A stretch of 64,000 bases of DNA from the NCBI GenBank assembly GCA_016712175.1, contig JADJRQ010000005.1:36447-100446 (forward strand). Reading direction: 5' to 3'. The DNA is from Solirubrobacterales bacterium. Its GTDB lineage: Bacteria; Actinomycetota; Thermoleophilia; Solirubrobacterales; 70-9. The notes under the pieces are model-generated. The model was not told the DNA's origin, did no database searches, and was given only the letters and a program-made list of their open reading frames with translations. The position numbers and the translations under genes are program-made. Below, one piece after another: positions 1-8,888 of the stretch. How positions within the stretch are numbered: position 1 is the first letter of the stretch; the number at the start of each line of letters is the position of its first letter.

Positions 1-24
1 CATTGGCTGAGGATAAGGAAGAGC

Positions 25-516
25 ATGGATGCCCACCCACGTAAACTCGCAGTGATGGCGGAAAAGGGTTCAAATCTCGAGGATGCGGTTGCGGAAGCGA
101 CCAAAGCGGCAACCCGCCAGAAGGCTGGCGAGGCCGGGCGAAAGCGCGGCGGCGGCCGGGCCTCGGATGTCTTCGGCGGCGAGATGCGCCGCCGCGACCT
201 GTTCCCGCTACTGGTGCTGCACCTGATCCGGAGCGAGCCTTCTTACGGCAACCTCCTGATCGAAGCGATCGAATCGATGACCCAGGGTGTCGTTTCGGTC
301 AACCCGAACACGATGTACCCACTGCTCCGGGATCTCGAGAGCAAAGGAATGATCGAAGGCAACTGGGAGCATCCCGACAAACGAACCCGGCGCTTCTACT
401 CGATCACTCCGGCCGGCGAAGAGGAATATGGCCGCCTGGTTGAAGAGATAGAGCCGTTTCTCGACTCCGTGATCCGCTCGATCAGCCTGATCAAGGCCGA
501 GGTCTACGGAAAATAG
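25..516 (+). CDS. PadR family transcriptional regulator
   Basis: A DNA-binding repressor of the PadR winged-helix family, 163 aa. The PadR domain covers roughly residues 54-150: 'LFPLLVLHLIRSEPSYGNLL', then 'VNPNTMYPLLRDLESKGMI' as the recognition-helix region, then the wing with 'RRFYSITPAGEEEYGRL'. The first ~50 residues are a charged, Ala/Arg/Gly-rich extension not typical of the family. The ATG is preceded by a good AGGAAG ribosome site 5-6 bases away, which supports this start. It lies 50 bp upstream of cfa on the same strand and could control it, but no operator is obvious. PadR regulators respond to varied ligands; the ligand here cannot be read from sequence. Confidence 0.88.
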   Translation: MDAHPRKLAVMAEKGSNLEDAVAEATKAATRQKAGEAGRKRGGGRASDVFGGEMRRRDLFPLLVLHLIRSEPSYGNLLIEAIESMTQGVVSVNPNTMYPLLRDLESKGMIEGNWEHPDKRTRRFYSITPAGEEEYGRLVEEIEPFLDSVIRSISLIKAEVYGK

Positions 517-566
517 TTTGCCCACCGTGGCTACCGGTCGGCATGGCGCTCGGTTAGTCTCGGGTC

Positions 567-1880
567 ATGTACAGCACAGGTGGAGTTGCCGATCGTTTTG
601 CACACCTTGTCTCGAAGCTTGAAAGCCGGTTGAGCGGTCCGCTCCCGGCCGCAGTGCGCTTCTGGGACGGTTCCGAATTCGGTCCCGGAGAGCCCGGTAC
701 CGTCGATGACACGATCGTGATCCGCAACAAACGCGGGCTCACCTATGTCGTGATGCGGCCTGACCAGGTCGGCATCGCCCGAGGCTGGGTCTCCGGGGAC
801 ATCGAGCTGGAAGGCGATCTCGAGCGGGTGATGATGGCCGGATCCAAGCTCTACGGATTCGATTTCACCCCGCGGGAGAAGCTGGAAGCCGCCCGCATCG
901 CGCTGGCGGTCGGCGCGGTGAAGATCCCCCCGCCCAAACCGCCGGAAACCGAGGCAAGGGTCGCGGGCCGGCTCCATTCGCTGCGCCGCGACCGCGAGGC
1001 GATCTCCCACCACTACGACGTCTCAAACGAGTTCTACCGGCTGATCCTTGGTCCGACAATGGTCTACTCCTGCGCGTACTTCGCTTCCGAAGACGACACG
1101 ATCGAAGAAGCGCAGACCCGCAAACTCGATGTGATCTGCCGAAAGCTCGAACTCAAGCCCGGAGAGCGCCTGCTTGACATTGGCTGCGGCTGGGGATCCC
1201 TTCTGATCCACGCGGCTTCCAACTACGGGGTACGGGCGGTCGGCGTGACCCTTTCCGAGGAGCAGGCGAAACTGGCGCGCGACCGCATCTCGGCGGCCGG
1301 CCTGAGCGATATGTGCGAGGTCAGGATCCAGGACTACCGCGAAGTCACCGACGGTCCGTACGACAAGATCTCGTCGGTAGGCATGTACGAGCATGTCGGC
1401 TCCAGCCAGCTCGACAACTACATGGAGACGGTGAAGAACCTTGGCCGGCCCGGCGGACTCGCCCTCCACCACGGCATCTGCAGGATGCAGAACGACGACG
1501 AGCAGCCCAACACATTCATCACCCGGTACGTATTCCCGGACGGCGAGCTCCACCGGGTCGCGACGGTCGTCGCTGCTCTGGAGAAGTCGGGCCAGGAGAT
1601 GCGAGACGCCGAATCCCTGCGTGAGCACTACGCGCTGACCTTGAAGCGGTGGGTGCGGAACCTCGCCGACAACAAAGCCGACGCGATCAGTCAGATCGGC
1701 GAGGAGCGCGAGCGAATCTGGCGGCTCTACATGACCGCCAGCATTGGGGCTTTTGAACGCGGCGACGTGGCGATCCACCAGATCGTGGCCACGATTCCCG
1801 GCGCGAAGCACGAGCTGCCGCTCGTCCGGCCCGGTTTTGTCCAGCCGGTCCCCGAGGTGAATCCCGCGCTTACGGAATGA
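567..1880 (+). CDS. cfa: Cyclopropane-fatty-acyl-phospholipid synthase
   Basis: SAM-dependent methyltransferase that adds a methylene bridge to unsaturated acyl chains of membrane phospholipids. 437 aa, slightly longer than E. coli Cfa. The SAM-binding motif 'LDIGCGWGSLLIHAA' sits near residue 203, and typical Cfa signatures are present: 'YSCAYF', 'MYEHVG' and 'HYALTLKRW', which carry the Cys, Glu and Tyr positions conserved around the active site. The N-terminal ~130 residues match the lipid-binding part of the family. The ATG has only a weak ribosome site. The 3' end overlaps the convergent GGDEF/EAL gene by 11 bp. A mycolate-type cyclopropane synthase is a relative, but the length and N-domain favour Cfa. 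Confidence 0.9.
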   Translation: MYSTGGVADRFAHLVSKLESRLSGPLPAAVRFWDGSEFGPGEPGTVDDTIVIRNKRGLTYVVMRPDQVGIARGWVSGDIELEGDLERVMMAGSKLYGFDFTPREKLEAARIALAVGAVKIPPPKPPETEARVAGRLHSLRRDREAISHHYDVSNEFYRLILGPTMVYSCAYFASEDDTIEEAQTRKLDVICRKLELKPGERLLDIGCGWGSLLIHAASNYGVRAVGVTLSEEQAKLARDRISAAGLSDMCEVRIQDYREVTDGPYDKISSVGMYEHVGSSQLDNYMETVKNLGRPGGLALHHGICRMQNDDEQPNTFITRYVFPDGELHRVATVVAALEKSGQEMRDAESLREHYALTLKRWVRNLADNKADAISQIGEERERIWRLYMTASIGAFERGDVAIHQIVATIPGAKHELPLVRPGFVQPVPEVNPALTE

Positions 1881-4143
1881 GGGTTCGAGTCGGGGCTTCG
1901 CTGAGCATCCGGGTTGCCTCCCCGGTCGATACCGGCGGGGAGATCAGGTTCCCCTGGGCGAGCTGGCAACCGAGGTCACGCACCATCTGGAGCTGAGTTT
2001 CCGAGCTGACGGCTTCGGCAACCACGGTCATCGACAGCGCCTTGCCGATCTGGATGATTGCGTCAGTGATCGCCGACCCTTTCGGTTCGCCGACCGCCAG
2101 GTTCTCGATGAACGACCGGTCGATCTTGAGCGAATCGATTGGGAATTCGTTGAGGTAGCTGAGGGATGAGAAACCGGTACCGAATTCGTCGAGTGCCAGC
2201 CAGATACCGAGTCCATGAAGTTCGTTCATGACCGTTTTGACGGTGCTCGTCCCCGCGACCAGGACCGTCTCGGTGATCTCAAGGGCGAGGCGGTCGGGCC
2301 GGATGTCGTGTTCTTCGATCAGCTCTCCAACCAGTTGGGGAAGCCGCGGGTTGCGGAGCACCCTGGCTGAGGCGTTGACCGACAGGATCAGGCGTTGGTT
2401 CTCGTCAATCCGTTTCTGCCACAGGCCGAGCTGCCTGGTGGCTTCCCGGAGTACCCATTGGTCGATCCGGGTGATCAGGTCGCTCTCTTCTGCGATCGGG
2501 ACGAACTCGAGCGGGGCGAGCAGCCCTCTCTCCGGGTGCCGCCAGCGCACGAGGGCTTCGAATGCGGTCAGCTCTCCGGTGCGAAGCGAGATCATCGGCT
2601 GGAAATAAAGACACAGCTGATCGGACTCGAGGGCGCTGCGCAGTTCGCGCTCTACCTCCAGGCGCTTCACGGCGCGATCGCGCATCGGCTGGCCGAACAG
2701 TTCGCCCTGGGCCCGGCCCATTTCCTTGGCCTGGTACATGGCCGCGTCGGCCTCTCGCAGGAGCTCCTCCGCCGACTTGGAAGGGTCGCTGGCCGGGGAG
2801 TAGATCGCGATACCCGCGCTGGCCGAGACGAAGTGGTCGCTCCCGCGAACCGTGATCGGCTTCAAGAGGCTTTCGAGGAGACCGTCCGCGATCTCCCGGG
2901 CTTCTGCTTCGTCCTTCACGACGTTCAGTACCACTGCGAACTCGTCGCCGCCGAAGCGGGCCAGGGTGTCGCCCGTCCGGATCCCCTTGCCCAGCCTCGG
3001 CGCGACCTCGCGCAGCATTTCGTCGCCGGCCTCGTGTCCGACGCCATCGTTGATCAGCTTGAAGTGGTCGAGGTCGAGGAAGACCACGCCGGCCTGCTCG
3101 CCAGACTTCCGGGCGGCCTCGATTGCGGTCTCGAGCCGGTCGGTAAAGAGCTGGCGATTGGGAAGTCCGGTGAGTGGATCGTGGAGGAGGCGGTGACGGA
3201 GTGATTCGTCGGCACGGCACCGGTCGATGGCGTTGGCCAGGATGTTGGCCGTGGCTTTCAGGAAGTGCTTGTCCTGTTCGTTGAACCGGTGCGGTTCGGT
3301 GGAATTCACCGAGAGGATCCCGAATTGACCGTCGGACCCGCCGATCGGCGCGACCATGCTGCTGCGGACCTCCGGTGTGCTGCTCTCCCGGTAGTCGGCG
3401 ACCCGCGGGTCGACATGCCAGTCATGGATCGAGGTGACTTCACCGAGCGAAAGCCGATCTCCCGGCCAGCGGTCGGTCTCGTAAGGCACTTCGTGCACAA
3501 CAGGAGTGTCGTTCGAACTGTGGCGGAGCCGCAGACGCTTGAAGTCCTCCTGCTCCCAGACCGAAACCTCGTGCATCCCTTCCTGGTTGATCAGCATGTC
3601 GATCACTGTCTCGATGAGTTTGTCGGGGTGTTCGCCGCTCATCGCGAGCTCGCCCAGCCGGGCGGTCATCATCTGCTGGCCGATTTTCTCCTGCACGACG
3701 AACTCGGCCTGTTTGAGGGCGCTGATGTCCTGCATCACGCCGTGCCAGAGTGGATTGCCGTCGTCATCGGCGATCAGCCGCGCTCGCTCGTAAATCCAGA
3801 CGCATTCACCGTCCTTGCGCCGAAGACGGTATTCGGCCGGCGGATGGGCGTCTTTCCCGATCAGTCCTTTGTCTTCGTAGCTCATCGCGCCGTCAACATC
3901 GTCCGGATGGATCGAGCGGAACCAGAGCGTGTCGTCGGCTGTCCACTCTTCGGCGGTGTAACCGAGGATCGCTTCGATCTGCGGGCTGACAAAGTGCCAA
4001 TGCCCGGATTCACCCATCTCGGCCGTGTAGACGATGGCCGGAACGGCCTCGATCAGCCCACGGATGGCCTCGTCGGTCCGCCGAAGCTCTTCGTTCGCTG
4101 GATGTTTGTCGGGTGTCGTCGTCATTTCCCCACTACAAGGCAC
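1870..4143 (-). CDS. PAS-GAF-GGDEF-EAL cyclic di-GMP signalling protein
   Basis: A 757-aa cytoplasmic sensor with both cyclic di-GMP synthesis and degradation modules. Order: PAS with PAC (about residues 24-150, 'GYTAEEW', 'GVMQDISALKQAE'), GAF (about 165-310), GGDEF (about 322-480) and EAL (about 495-745). The GGDEF motif is intact ('RFGGDEFAVVL', near residue 396) and an RxxD inhibitory site (RTGD) lies exactly five residues before it, so the cyclase should be active and feedback-inhibited. The EAL motif is also intact ('FEALVRWRHPERG'). The start is a GTG; an ATG six codons downstream is a possible alternative. No membrane segments are seen. Whether synthesis or hydrolysis dominates cannot be told from sequence. 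Confidence 0.93.
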   Translation of the reverse strand: MPCSGEMTTTPDKHPANEELRRTDEAIRGLIEAVPAIVYTAEMGESGHWHFVSPQIEAILGYTAEEWTADDTLWFRSIHPDDVDGAMSYEDKGLIGKDAHPPAEYRLRRKDGECVWIYERARLIADDDGNPLWHGVMQDISALKQAEFVVQEKIGQQMMTARLGELAMSGEHPDKLIETVIDMLINQEGMHEVSVWEQEDFKRLRLRHSSNDTPVVHEVPYETDRWPGDRLSLGEVTSIHDWHVDPRVADYRESSTPEVRSSMVAPIGGSDGQFGILSVNSTEPHRFNEQDKHFLKATANILANAIDRCRADESLRHRLLHDPLTGLPNRQLFTDRLETAIEAARKSGEQAGVVFLDLDHFKLINDGVGHEAGDEMLREVAPRLGKGIRTGDTLARFGGDEFAVVLNVVKDEAEAREIADGLLESLLKPITVRGSDHFVSASAGIAIYSPASDPSKSAEELLREADAAMYQAKEMGRAQGELFGQPMRDRAVKRLEVERELRSALESDQLCLYFQPMISLRTGELTAFEALVRWRHPERGLLAPLEFVPIAEESDLITRIDQWVLREATRQLGLWQKRIDENQRLILSVNASARVLRNPRLPQLVGELIEEHDIRPDRLALEITETVLVAGTSTVKTVMNELHGLGIWLALDEFGTGFSSLSYLNEFPIDSLKIDRSFIENLAVGEPKGSAITDAIIQIGKALSMTVVAEAVSSETQLQMVRDLGCQLAQGNLISPPVSTGEATRMLSEAPTRTLIP

Positions 4144-4207
4144 GCCGGAGCATTATCGCCCTGCCGTGACGATTCAGCAAGCCGGGGGCGGGACCGGTCC
4201 GGATCGG

Positions 4208-5356
4208 TCAGGCGCAGTGAGCGGTATTGGCCATGCCCTGGACAGCCATTTCGATGATCGCCGGGGAGGTGCCGATGTTCATGCGACAGAAGCCGGCGCC
4301 ACCCTCGCCGAACCACGGGCCGGGGCTGAGGGCGACACGGCCCGAGCGGAGGATCGCTTCGGCCGGGTCGTCGCCGAGGCCGAGTGCCCGGCAGTCGAGC
4401 CAGGCAAGGTAACCGGCTTCCGGCATTCGGAAGCCGACCTCCGGGAGGTGCTCGGCCAGCAGGGCCTTGAGGTGGTTCCGGTTGAAGTCGAGCTGGGCCA
4501 GGACCTGGTCGAGCCATTGGTCACCCTCGTTGAAAGCCACCTCGGATGCGATCACCCCGAGGTGCCCTGGATGCTCCTCGCCGAAGGCCAGGTCTTTGAG
4601 GATCCGCCTGGTACGGTCCGAGGCGGCGGCTACGACGGCGCAGTTGAGTCCGGCGAGATTGAATGCCTTCGAAGCTGAGCTGAGACAGAAGCCCCAATCG
4701 GCCGCCGCGTCAGAAATCGGGAGAAAGGGTTCGTGAACCTCACCGGGAAGCGTGAGCGGGGCATGAATCTCGTCGCTGAGGACCCAGGCTTCGTGCTCGG
4801 CTGCCAGCTCGGCGATCGCTTCGAGTTCGGTACGAGTGGGGACGGTCCCGGTCGGGTTGTGCGGGCTGCAGAGGATCAGGACCCGGGCGCCGGAGAGGAA
4901 GCCGGCCTCGACCGCGTCGAGGTCCAGGGTCCGGCCGTTCAGCATCGGAGCCTCGATCAGCCTGCATCCCGCTTCTTCGACCACGCTGAAGAACGGTTGG
5001 TAGACCGGCGGTGTGACCATGACTCCATCCCCGGAGCTGGTCAGTGCACCGAGCAGGGCGCCGATTCCACCGACCACATCACTCGTGGCTTCGACGCCGG
5101 CCGGGTCGGGCGACCAGTTGAGCCGGCGCGAAGCAAAGCCTGCGAAGGCTTCGGCGAGCCCGCTTGCCCCGGCGTTCGAGTACCCGGTGTCGTCGCGCTC
5201 GATCGCCGCGGCGAGTGCGGACTTGACCGGTTCGGCGAGCGGAAAGTCCATTTCTGCCACCCAGGCGGGAAGCACGTCCGGATCGTGCTCCGTCCACTTG
5301 ACACTTCGCCGGAGACGAAGACGGTCGAGATCGAGCTGGTCGAGGCGGTAGTCCAT
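4208..5356 (-). CDS. PatB/MalY-type pyridoxal-phosphate C-S beta-lyase
   Basis: Fold-type I aminotransferase-like enzyme, 382 aa, of the MalY/PatB group, which cleaves cystathionine and related thioethers to a thiol, pyruvate and ammonia. The N-terminus 'RSVKWTEHDPDVLPAWVAEM' is the hallmark of this subgroup. The PLP-binding region reads 'LSDEIHAPLTL' followed by 'SSASKAFNLAGLNCA', whose Lys forms the Schiff base. The C-terminal 'SPGPWFGEGGAGFCRMNIG' is also typical. The gene is downstream of and codirectional with the secreted protein gene but separated by about 100 bp, so an operon is not certain. The exact substrate is not predictable. Confidence 0.88.
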   Translation of the reverse strand: MDYRLDQLDLDRLRLRRSVKWTEHDPDVLPAWVAEMDFPLAEPVKSALAAAIERDDTGYSNAGASGLAEAFAGFASRRLNWSPDPAGVEATSDVVGGIGALLGALTSSGDGVMVTPPVYQPFFSVVEEAGCRLIEAPMLNGRTLDLDAVEAGFLSGARVLILCSPHNPTGTVPTRTELEAIAELAAEHEAWVLSDEIHAPLTLPGEVHEPFLPISDAAADWGFCLSSASKAFNLAGLNCAVVAAASDRTRRILKDLAFGEEHPGHLGVIASEVAFNEGDQWLDQVLAQLDFNRNHLKALLAEHLPEVGFRMPEAGYLAWLDCRALGLGDDPAEAILRSGRVALSPGPWFGEGGAGFCRMNIGTSPAIIEMAVQGMANTAHCA

Positions 5357-5452
5357 CTCCGCCAGATTGTCAGATTCAGGTCGCGATGGCCGTGATGCGG
5401 CCGTCCGACGTGCCGTCCGATCACCAGCCGGAAGACTGACCTCTGGCGAGAG

Positions 5453-7120
5453 TCAGTTCCTTCGGGTCACCTTGACCTTCGCCTTGCCTCTTGCCCGTAC
5501 GACGCCGTCTCCAGTGGCCACCAACTTCACCTTGATCTTCTTGCCGGTGCGCGCCGACTTCTTCAATCTGGAGACGAACTTCGCCTTCTTGGTGGCACCG
5601 ACCTTGAGGTTGTTCACGCTGTCGCAGCCCAGCTTTCCGATCTGCTTTTTCGGGGCTTTGGCGCAGACCTTGAGACCCCGAGCCATTGCCGTTCCGATGT
5701 TCTTGACCTTGACCTTCAGTACGACCTTGCCGCTTTTCTTCGAAGGTGTCGGTTTCGAAATGAATCGCAGGGTCTGGCTACCGCGCTTTCCGGTGGAGAC
5801 CGATCGGATCTGTGAACCGCCTCCATCCTTCTGGCTCCGGGCCACCGTTGCCTCTTTCGGTGATATCACCGCGTCCGGGTGGGAGCTCTTGGTTCCAGCA
5901 TGGTCGGCGACGTCGAGCGGAGTCTGGAACGATTTGCCCCGGGGCTGGATGGATGTCTGAACAGTGCCGCCGGTCTTGCCAAGGGTCCAGACGCCGATAA
6001 AGGATCCGTCAGATCCGGCGGCAACCCTTGGGCTTGGTTCCTGGTAGCTGGGGTTTTTTTCGGAGAGAGTTACCGCCTTGCCGAACGTCTTGCCGGCCGG
6101 GCGTGTGGCGGTCTGGACGACGAAGTTGGATCCGTTGTTGTACTGCCAGACGAAGACGACGTCGCCGTTCGGCGCCGAAGCAGCGTCCGGAGTCATGACT
6201 GCCCGGGAGTTCGGGGACGATGGCGAGACCTCAGTTACCGGTCCGAATGATCCACCTTGAGGCCGCATGACCGCTCTCACCACATTGTCCCCTCCCTTCG
6301 AGCCGACCCAGTAGGCGATCGTCGTGCCGTCCCCCGCGGTGATTACGTAGGGGGCGTCATCGGCATCGGTCTGGACGACGTTATTTGCGGTCCTGATACT
6401 CACTCCTTCACCTTGTGCGGAGATGTCCTGCGGCTGGCCAAACGAACCGCCCTTGGGGCGGGTCAAGGCCCGCATCGTCGTGTCGGATGACCAGACGATC
6501 GTCGTCGAGCCATCGGTGCCGGCCGTCATCGCGAGGTCGCGGGGTCTCTTGTTGAGGTCGGCTTCGACAACCGGAAGTCCGAAGGAACCGCCGGGCTTGC
6601 GGGTGGCAACCTCGATCAGGAAGTGCGCCGGGTCGAAGGGGGTTGCACCCGGAAGTACCCGCATCCACGCGACGGTCGTAGTTCCGTCAGGCGCGACCGA
6701 AACCGCGAAAGAATAGACGTAATCTTCGTCGGGAGAAAGGCTCACGGGCGTTCCGAACTGGCCTCCTGATGATCGCGTCGCGGCACGGATCAGCCCATCG
6801 GCGCTCCATGCGGCAGTTGTCGTTCCGTCGTTGGCCGTCGCGAACTTGAAGCCGTCTATGTAGGGGGCGATTTCACCTGGATCACCGAAGGTTCCACTCT
6901 GCGACTTTGTTGCGAAAGACAACCCTTCGTCCTGATACCAGTAGGCGGTCACCTTTCCGTCAGGAGCAAGATCGAGCGACGGGGCGTAGGCGCCGCCACC
7001 GGCGACGACCTGCACAGGCGGCACGAACGGCCCGGGGGTTGCCAGGGCATTCGACCCCGCGAAACCCATTATCAACGCGACTCCCAATCCCACAATGGTT
7101 GTGATTTTCATAATCACCAC
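5453..7120 (-). CDS. Secreted protein with seven beta-propeller-like repeats and a Lys-rich C-terminal domain
   Basis: 555 aa, not assigned to a named family. A signal peptide is clear: 'KITTIVGLGVALIMGFAGS' followed by an Ala-rich cleavage region near residue 27. Residues ~30-430 hold seven copies of a ~50-residue unit ending in a motif like 'RPxGGSFGxPxxxS' (GTFGDP, GQFGTP, GSFGLP, GSFGQP, GSFGPV, KTFGKA, KSFQTP) and each containing a 'DGTTTVAW'-like strand. Seven such units suggest a seven-bladed propeller. The last ~105 residues are very basic (many KVKVK runs) and resemble the CARDB/DUF11-type beta domains that end many actinobacterial exported proteins. Probable role is surface binding, but ligand and function are unknown. 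Confidence 0.72.
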   Translation of the reverse strand: MVIMKITTIVGLGVALIMGFAGSNALATPGPFVPPVQVVAGGGAYAPSLDLAPDGKVTAYWYQDEGLSFATKSQSGTFGDPGEIAPYIDGFKFATANDGTTTAAWSADGLIRAATRSSGGQFGTPVSLSPDEDYVYSFAVSVAPDGTTTVAWMRVLPGATPFDPAHFLIEVATRKPGGSFGLPVVEADLNKRPRDLAMTAGTDGSTTIVWSSDTTMRALTRPKGGSFGQPQDISAQGEGVSIRTANNVVQTDADDAPYVITAGDGTTIAYWVGSKGGDNVVRAVMRPQGGSFGPVTEVSPSSPNSRAVMTPDAASAPNGDVVFVWQYNNGSNFVVQTATRPAGKTFGKAVTLSEKNPSYQEPSPRVAAGSDGSFIGVWTLGKTGGTVQTSIQPRGKSFQTPLDVADHAGTKSSHPDAVISPKEATVARSQKDGGGSQIRSVSTGKRGSQTLRFISKPTPSKKSGKVVLKVKVKNIGTAMARGLKVCAKAPKKQIGKLGCDSVNNLKVGATKKAKFVSRLKKSARTGKKIKVKLVATGDGVVRARGKAKVKVTRRN

Positions 7121-7190
7121 TCTCCCCAGATTTTCAAAACCGATGGATATCAGCTGATGCCGTTGAAACTAACAGCTGATTCGACCCTAT

Positions 7191-8225
7191 TCAAGCAGCG
7201 TCGGAGAACTTCTCGTGTGCCTGTTCGATTTCACGGGTCATGCCGGCGACGTTGAGCCAGGCCGGGTTCACTGCTTCGAATCCGCGGCGAACTGACGGCT
7301 TCATGTTCGGCTCGAGCTTTGCTTCGACGCAGGCGTTGACCCGGCGGAGCAGGTCTTCTTCGCCCTCGGAGGTTTCGCGCTTGTTGAGGAAGGATTCGCG
7401 CCAGTCTTTGATGGCGGTGATCGCGCGGTCGCAGGTTGCCGAGGGATCCTGGCGGGCCAGACCGAAGTGGGAGAGGTGGAGGCTCGAAGAGTCCATGGCC
7501 CGGATCCGCTCGATAGAGGCAATCGCTTCTTCGTGGGAATAGTCGGCGGGCGGTGACGACGGCCGGATGACGCGCGAGCCGGGCAGCTGCAGCCCGAGGG
7601 CGTCGCCACAGAGGATCGCGGTGGTCTTCTGGTCGTAGAAGGACATGTGCGCCCGTGTGTGGCCCGGGGTGGCGATGGCTTCGAGCCGACGGTCTCCGAG
7701 GTCGATCGTGTCACCGTCCTCGAGCGGCTGGATGCGATCGGGGTCGATCGATCCGGGGAAGCCGAAGAGCGTTTCGGTCCGGTCGCCCCAGACCGACTTG
7801 ACCGACTCGGTTAGCCGGGTCGGGTCGGCCAGGTGCCGGGCGACGCGGGAATGGATGTAGACGGTCGCGTCCGGGTATTCGCGGGCGAGACGCGCCGCGC
7901 CACCAGCGTGGTCGAAGTGGATGTGAGTCATGACGATCGAGTCGACCTGATCGATGCCGAGGTCGCCGAGGCCTTCGATTACGGTTTCGGCCGTGTTGGC
8001 TGGTCCCGGGTCGACGATTGCCGGACGGGGTCCGGGCAGCAGGTGGGCGGCCATCATTTCGGCCTCGCCGAACATCATCGAATCGATCACTACCGGCTCG
8101 TTAGTCTTCGGCGGTGAGATCGTGGTCGAGCGGGTGGAACTTTTGGCATGACCGTTTCGCGAAGCGAATCTGTGGGAGTTCAGATTGCCGAGGACCTTCT
8201 TGCGAACGTTGAACTTTGTGTTCAT
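7191..8225 (-). CDS. Metallo-beta-lactamase-fold hydrolase
   Basis: 344-aa member of the MBL superfamily. The metal motif 'MTHIHFDHAGGA' (HxHxDH) lies in the first half, and further ligand histidines follow in 'IATPGHTRAHMSFY' and in 'LHLSHFGLARQ'. The arrangement matches glyoxalase II-like or lactonase-like hydrolases; no feature fixes the substrate. The first ~40 residues form a basic Ser/Thr-rich extension before the fold begins at about 'DSMMFGEAEMMAAHLL', so the start may lie further in, although the ATG used has a plausible GAAGG ribosome site. It is followed 70 bp later by the secreted-protein gene on the same strand. Confidence 0.85.
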   Translation of the reverse strand: MNTKFNVRKKVLGNLNSHRFASRNGHAKSSTRSTTISPPKTNEPVVIDSMMFGEAEMMAAHLLPGPRPAIVDPGPANTAETVIEGLGDLGIDQVDSIVMTHIHFDHAGGAARLAREYPDATVYIHSRVARHLADPTRLTESVKSVWGDRTETLFGFPGSIDPDRIQPLEDGDTIDLGDRRLEAIATPGHTRAHMSFYDQKTTAILCGDALGLQLPGSRVIRPSSPPADYSHEEAIASIERIRAMDSSSLHLSHFGLARQDPSATCDRAITAIKDWRESFLNKRETSEGEEDLLRRVNACVEAKLEPNMKPSVRRGFEAVNPAWLNVAGMTREIEQAHEKFSDAA

Positions 8226-8454
8226 CTCTATACCTTCAACCGATCAGAATGCCAAATGATTCGGTCATATCGTCTGAATGTTCCCTCTTACCTTCTAGGT
8301 TCCCCGTTCAAGGCCTTCTAATCAAAGTCGATCGATACAAAATCAGGGTTTTGTCCCGCAAAGGTGATGATTAAGTTACGAATCACCCACTTCTCTGGAT
8401 CACCAGGGCGTCGATGGTTCAGGGCCTCCGTGAATCGCCCCTTTAAATGCGAAA

Positions 8455-8474
8455 CGCCCGCCGAATGGCGGGCG
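8455..8474 (-). terminator. Rho-independent-like terminator of the cold shock gene
   Basis: A perfect 8-bp GC stem (CGCCCGCC / GGCGGGCG) with a 4-base loop, 30 bp past the cold shock stop codon. On the minus strand it is followed by a T-rich stretch (TTTCGCATTT), as expected for an intrinsic terminator. The rest of the 279-bp interval between this gene and the MBL gene shows no further feature. Confidence 0.7.
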
Positions 8475-8504
8475 CGCTCGCGGTGCTTCTCGCTTGGTTG
8501 AAGC

Positions 8505-8708
8505 CTAGATGGCTTCGACCGAAGCGGCAGCCGGACCCTTGGGTCCGTCTTCAGCTTCGTAGCTGACCTTTGCACCCTCTGCGAGAGTGCGGAAACCGTC
8601 AGCCTGGATGGCGCTGTGATGGACGAAAACGTCCTTCGAACCGTCATCGGGCGTAATGAAACCAAAGCCCTTTTCGTCGCTGAACCACTTAACTGTGCCT
8701 GTGGGCAT
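8505..8708 (-). CDS. Cold shock domain protein
   Basis: 67-aa single-domain RNA/ssDNA-binding protein of the CspA family that melts secondary structure in mRNA. It starts 'MPTGTVKWFSDEKGFGFI' and contains both RNA-binding motifs, RNP1 (KGFGFI) and RNP2 (VFVHH). The open frame extends 17 codons further upstream, but a strong GGAGG ribosome site five bases before this ATG and the family's standard length fix the start here. The gene is monocistronic, with a terminator hairpin just downstream. A second AT-rich leader region upstream (8760-8888) could hold the cold-responsive 5' UTR. Confidence 0.95.
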   Translation of the reverse strand: MPTGTVKWFSDEKGFGFITPDDGSKDVFVHHSAIQADGFRTLAEGAKVSYEAEDGPKGPAAASVEAI

Positions 8709-8888
8709 TGAATCCTCCACATAATGGTGAGCCAAACGCGGAGGATGCTGGTAAAGCAACGACTGCGAGCGCTACACACGTCTTTGTTGGGATATTCCCC
8801 AACCCTATCCCGGGGACCGTAGCACGGTTTTCACTCGCCGGGGAACTTTGAGGCAGATGAGACAACTCAAAGCCTGTTCCGGCAGGCT

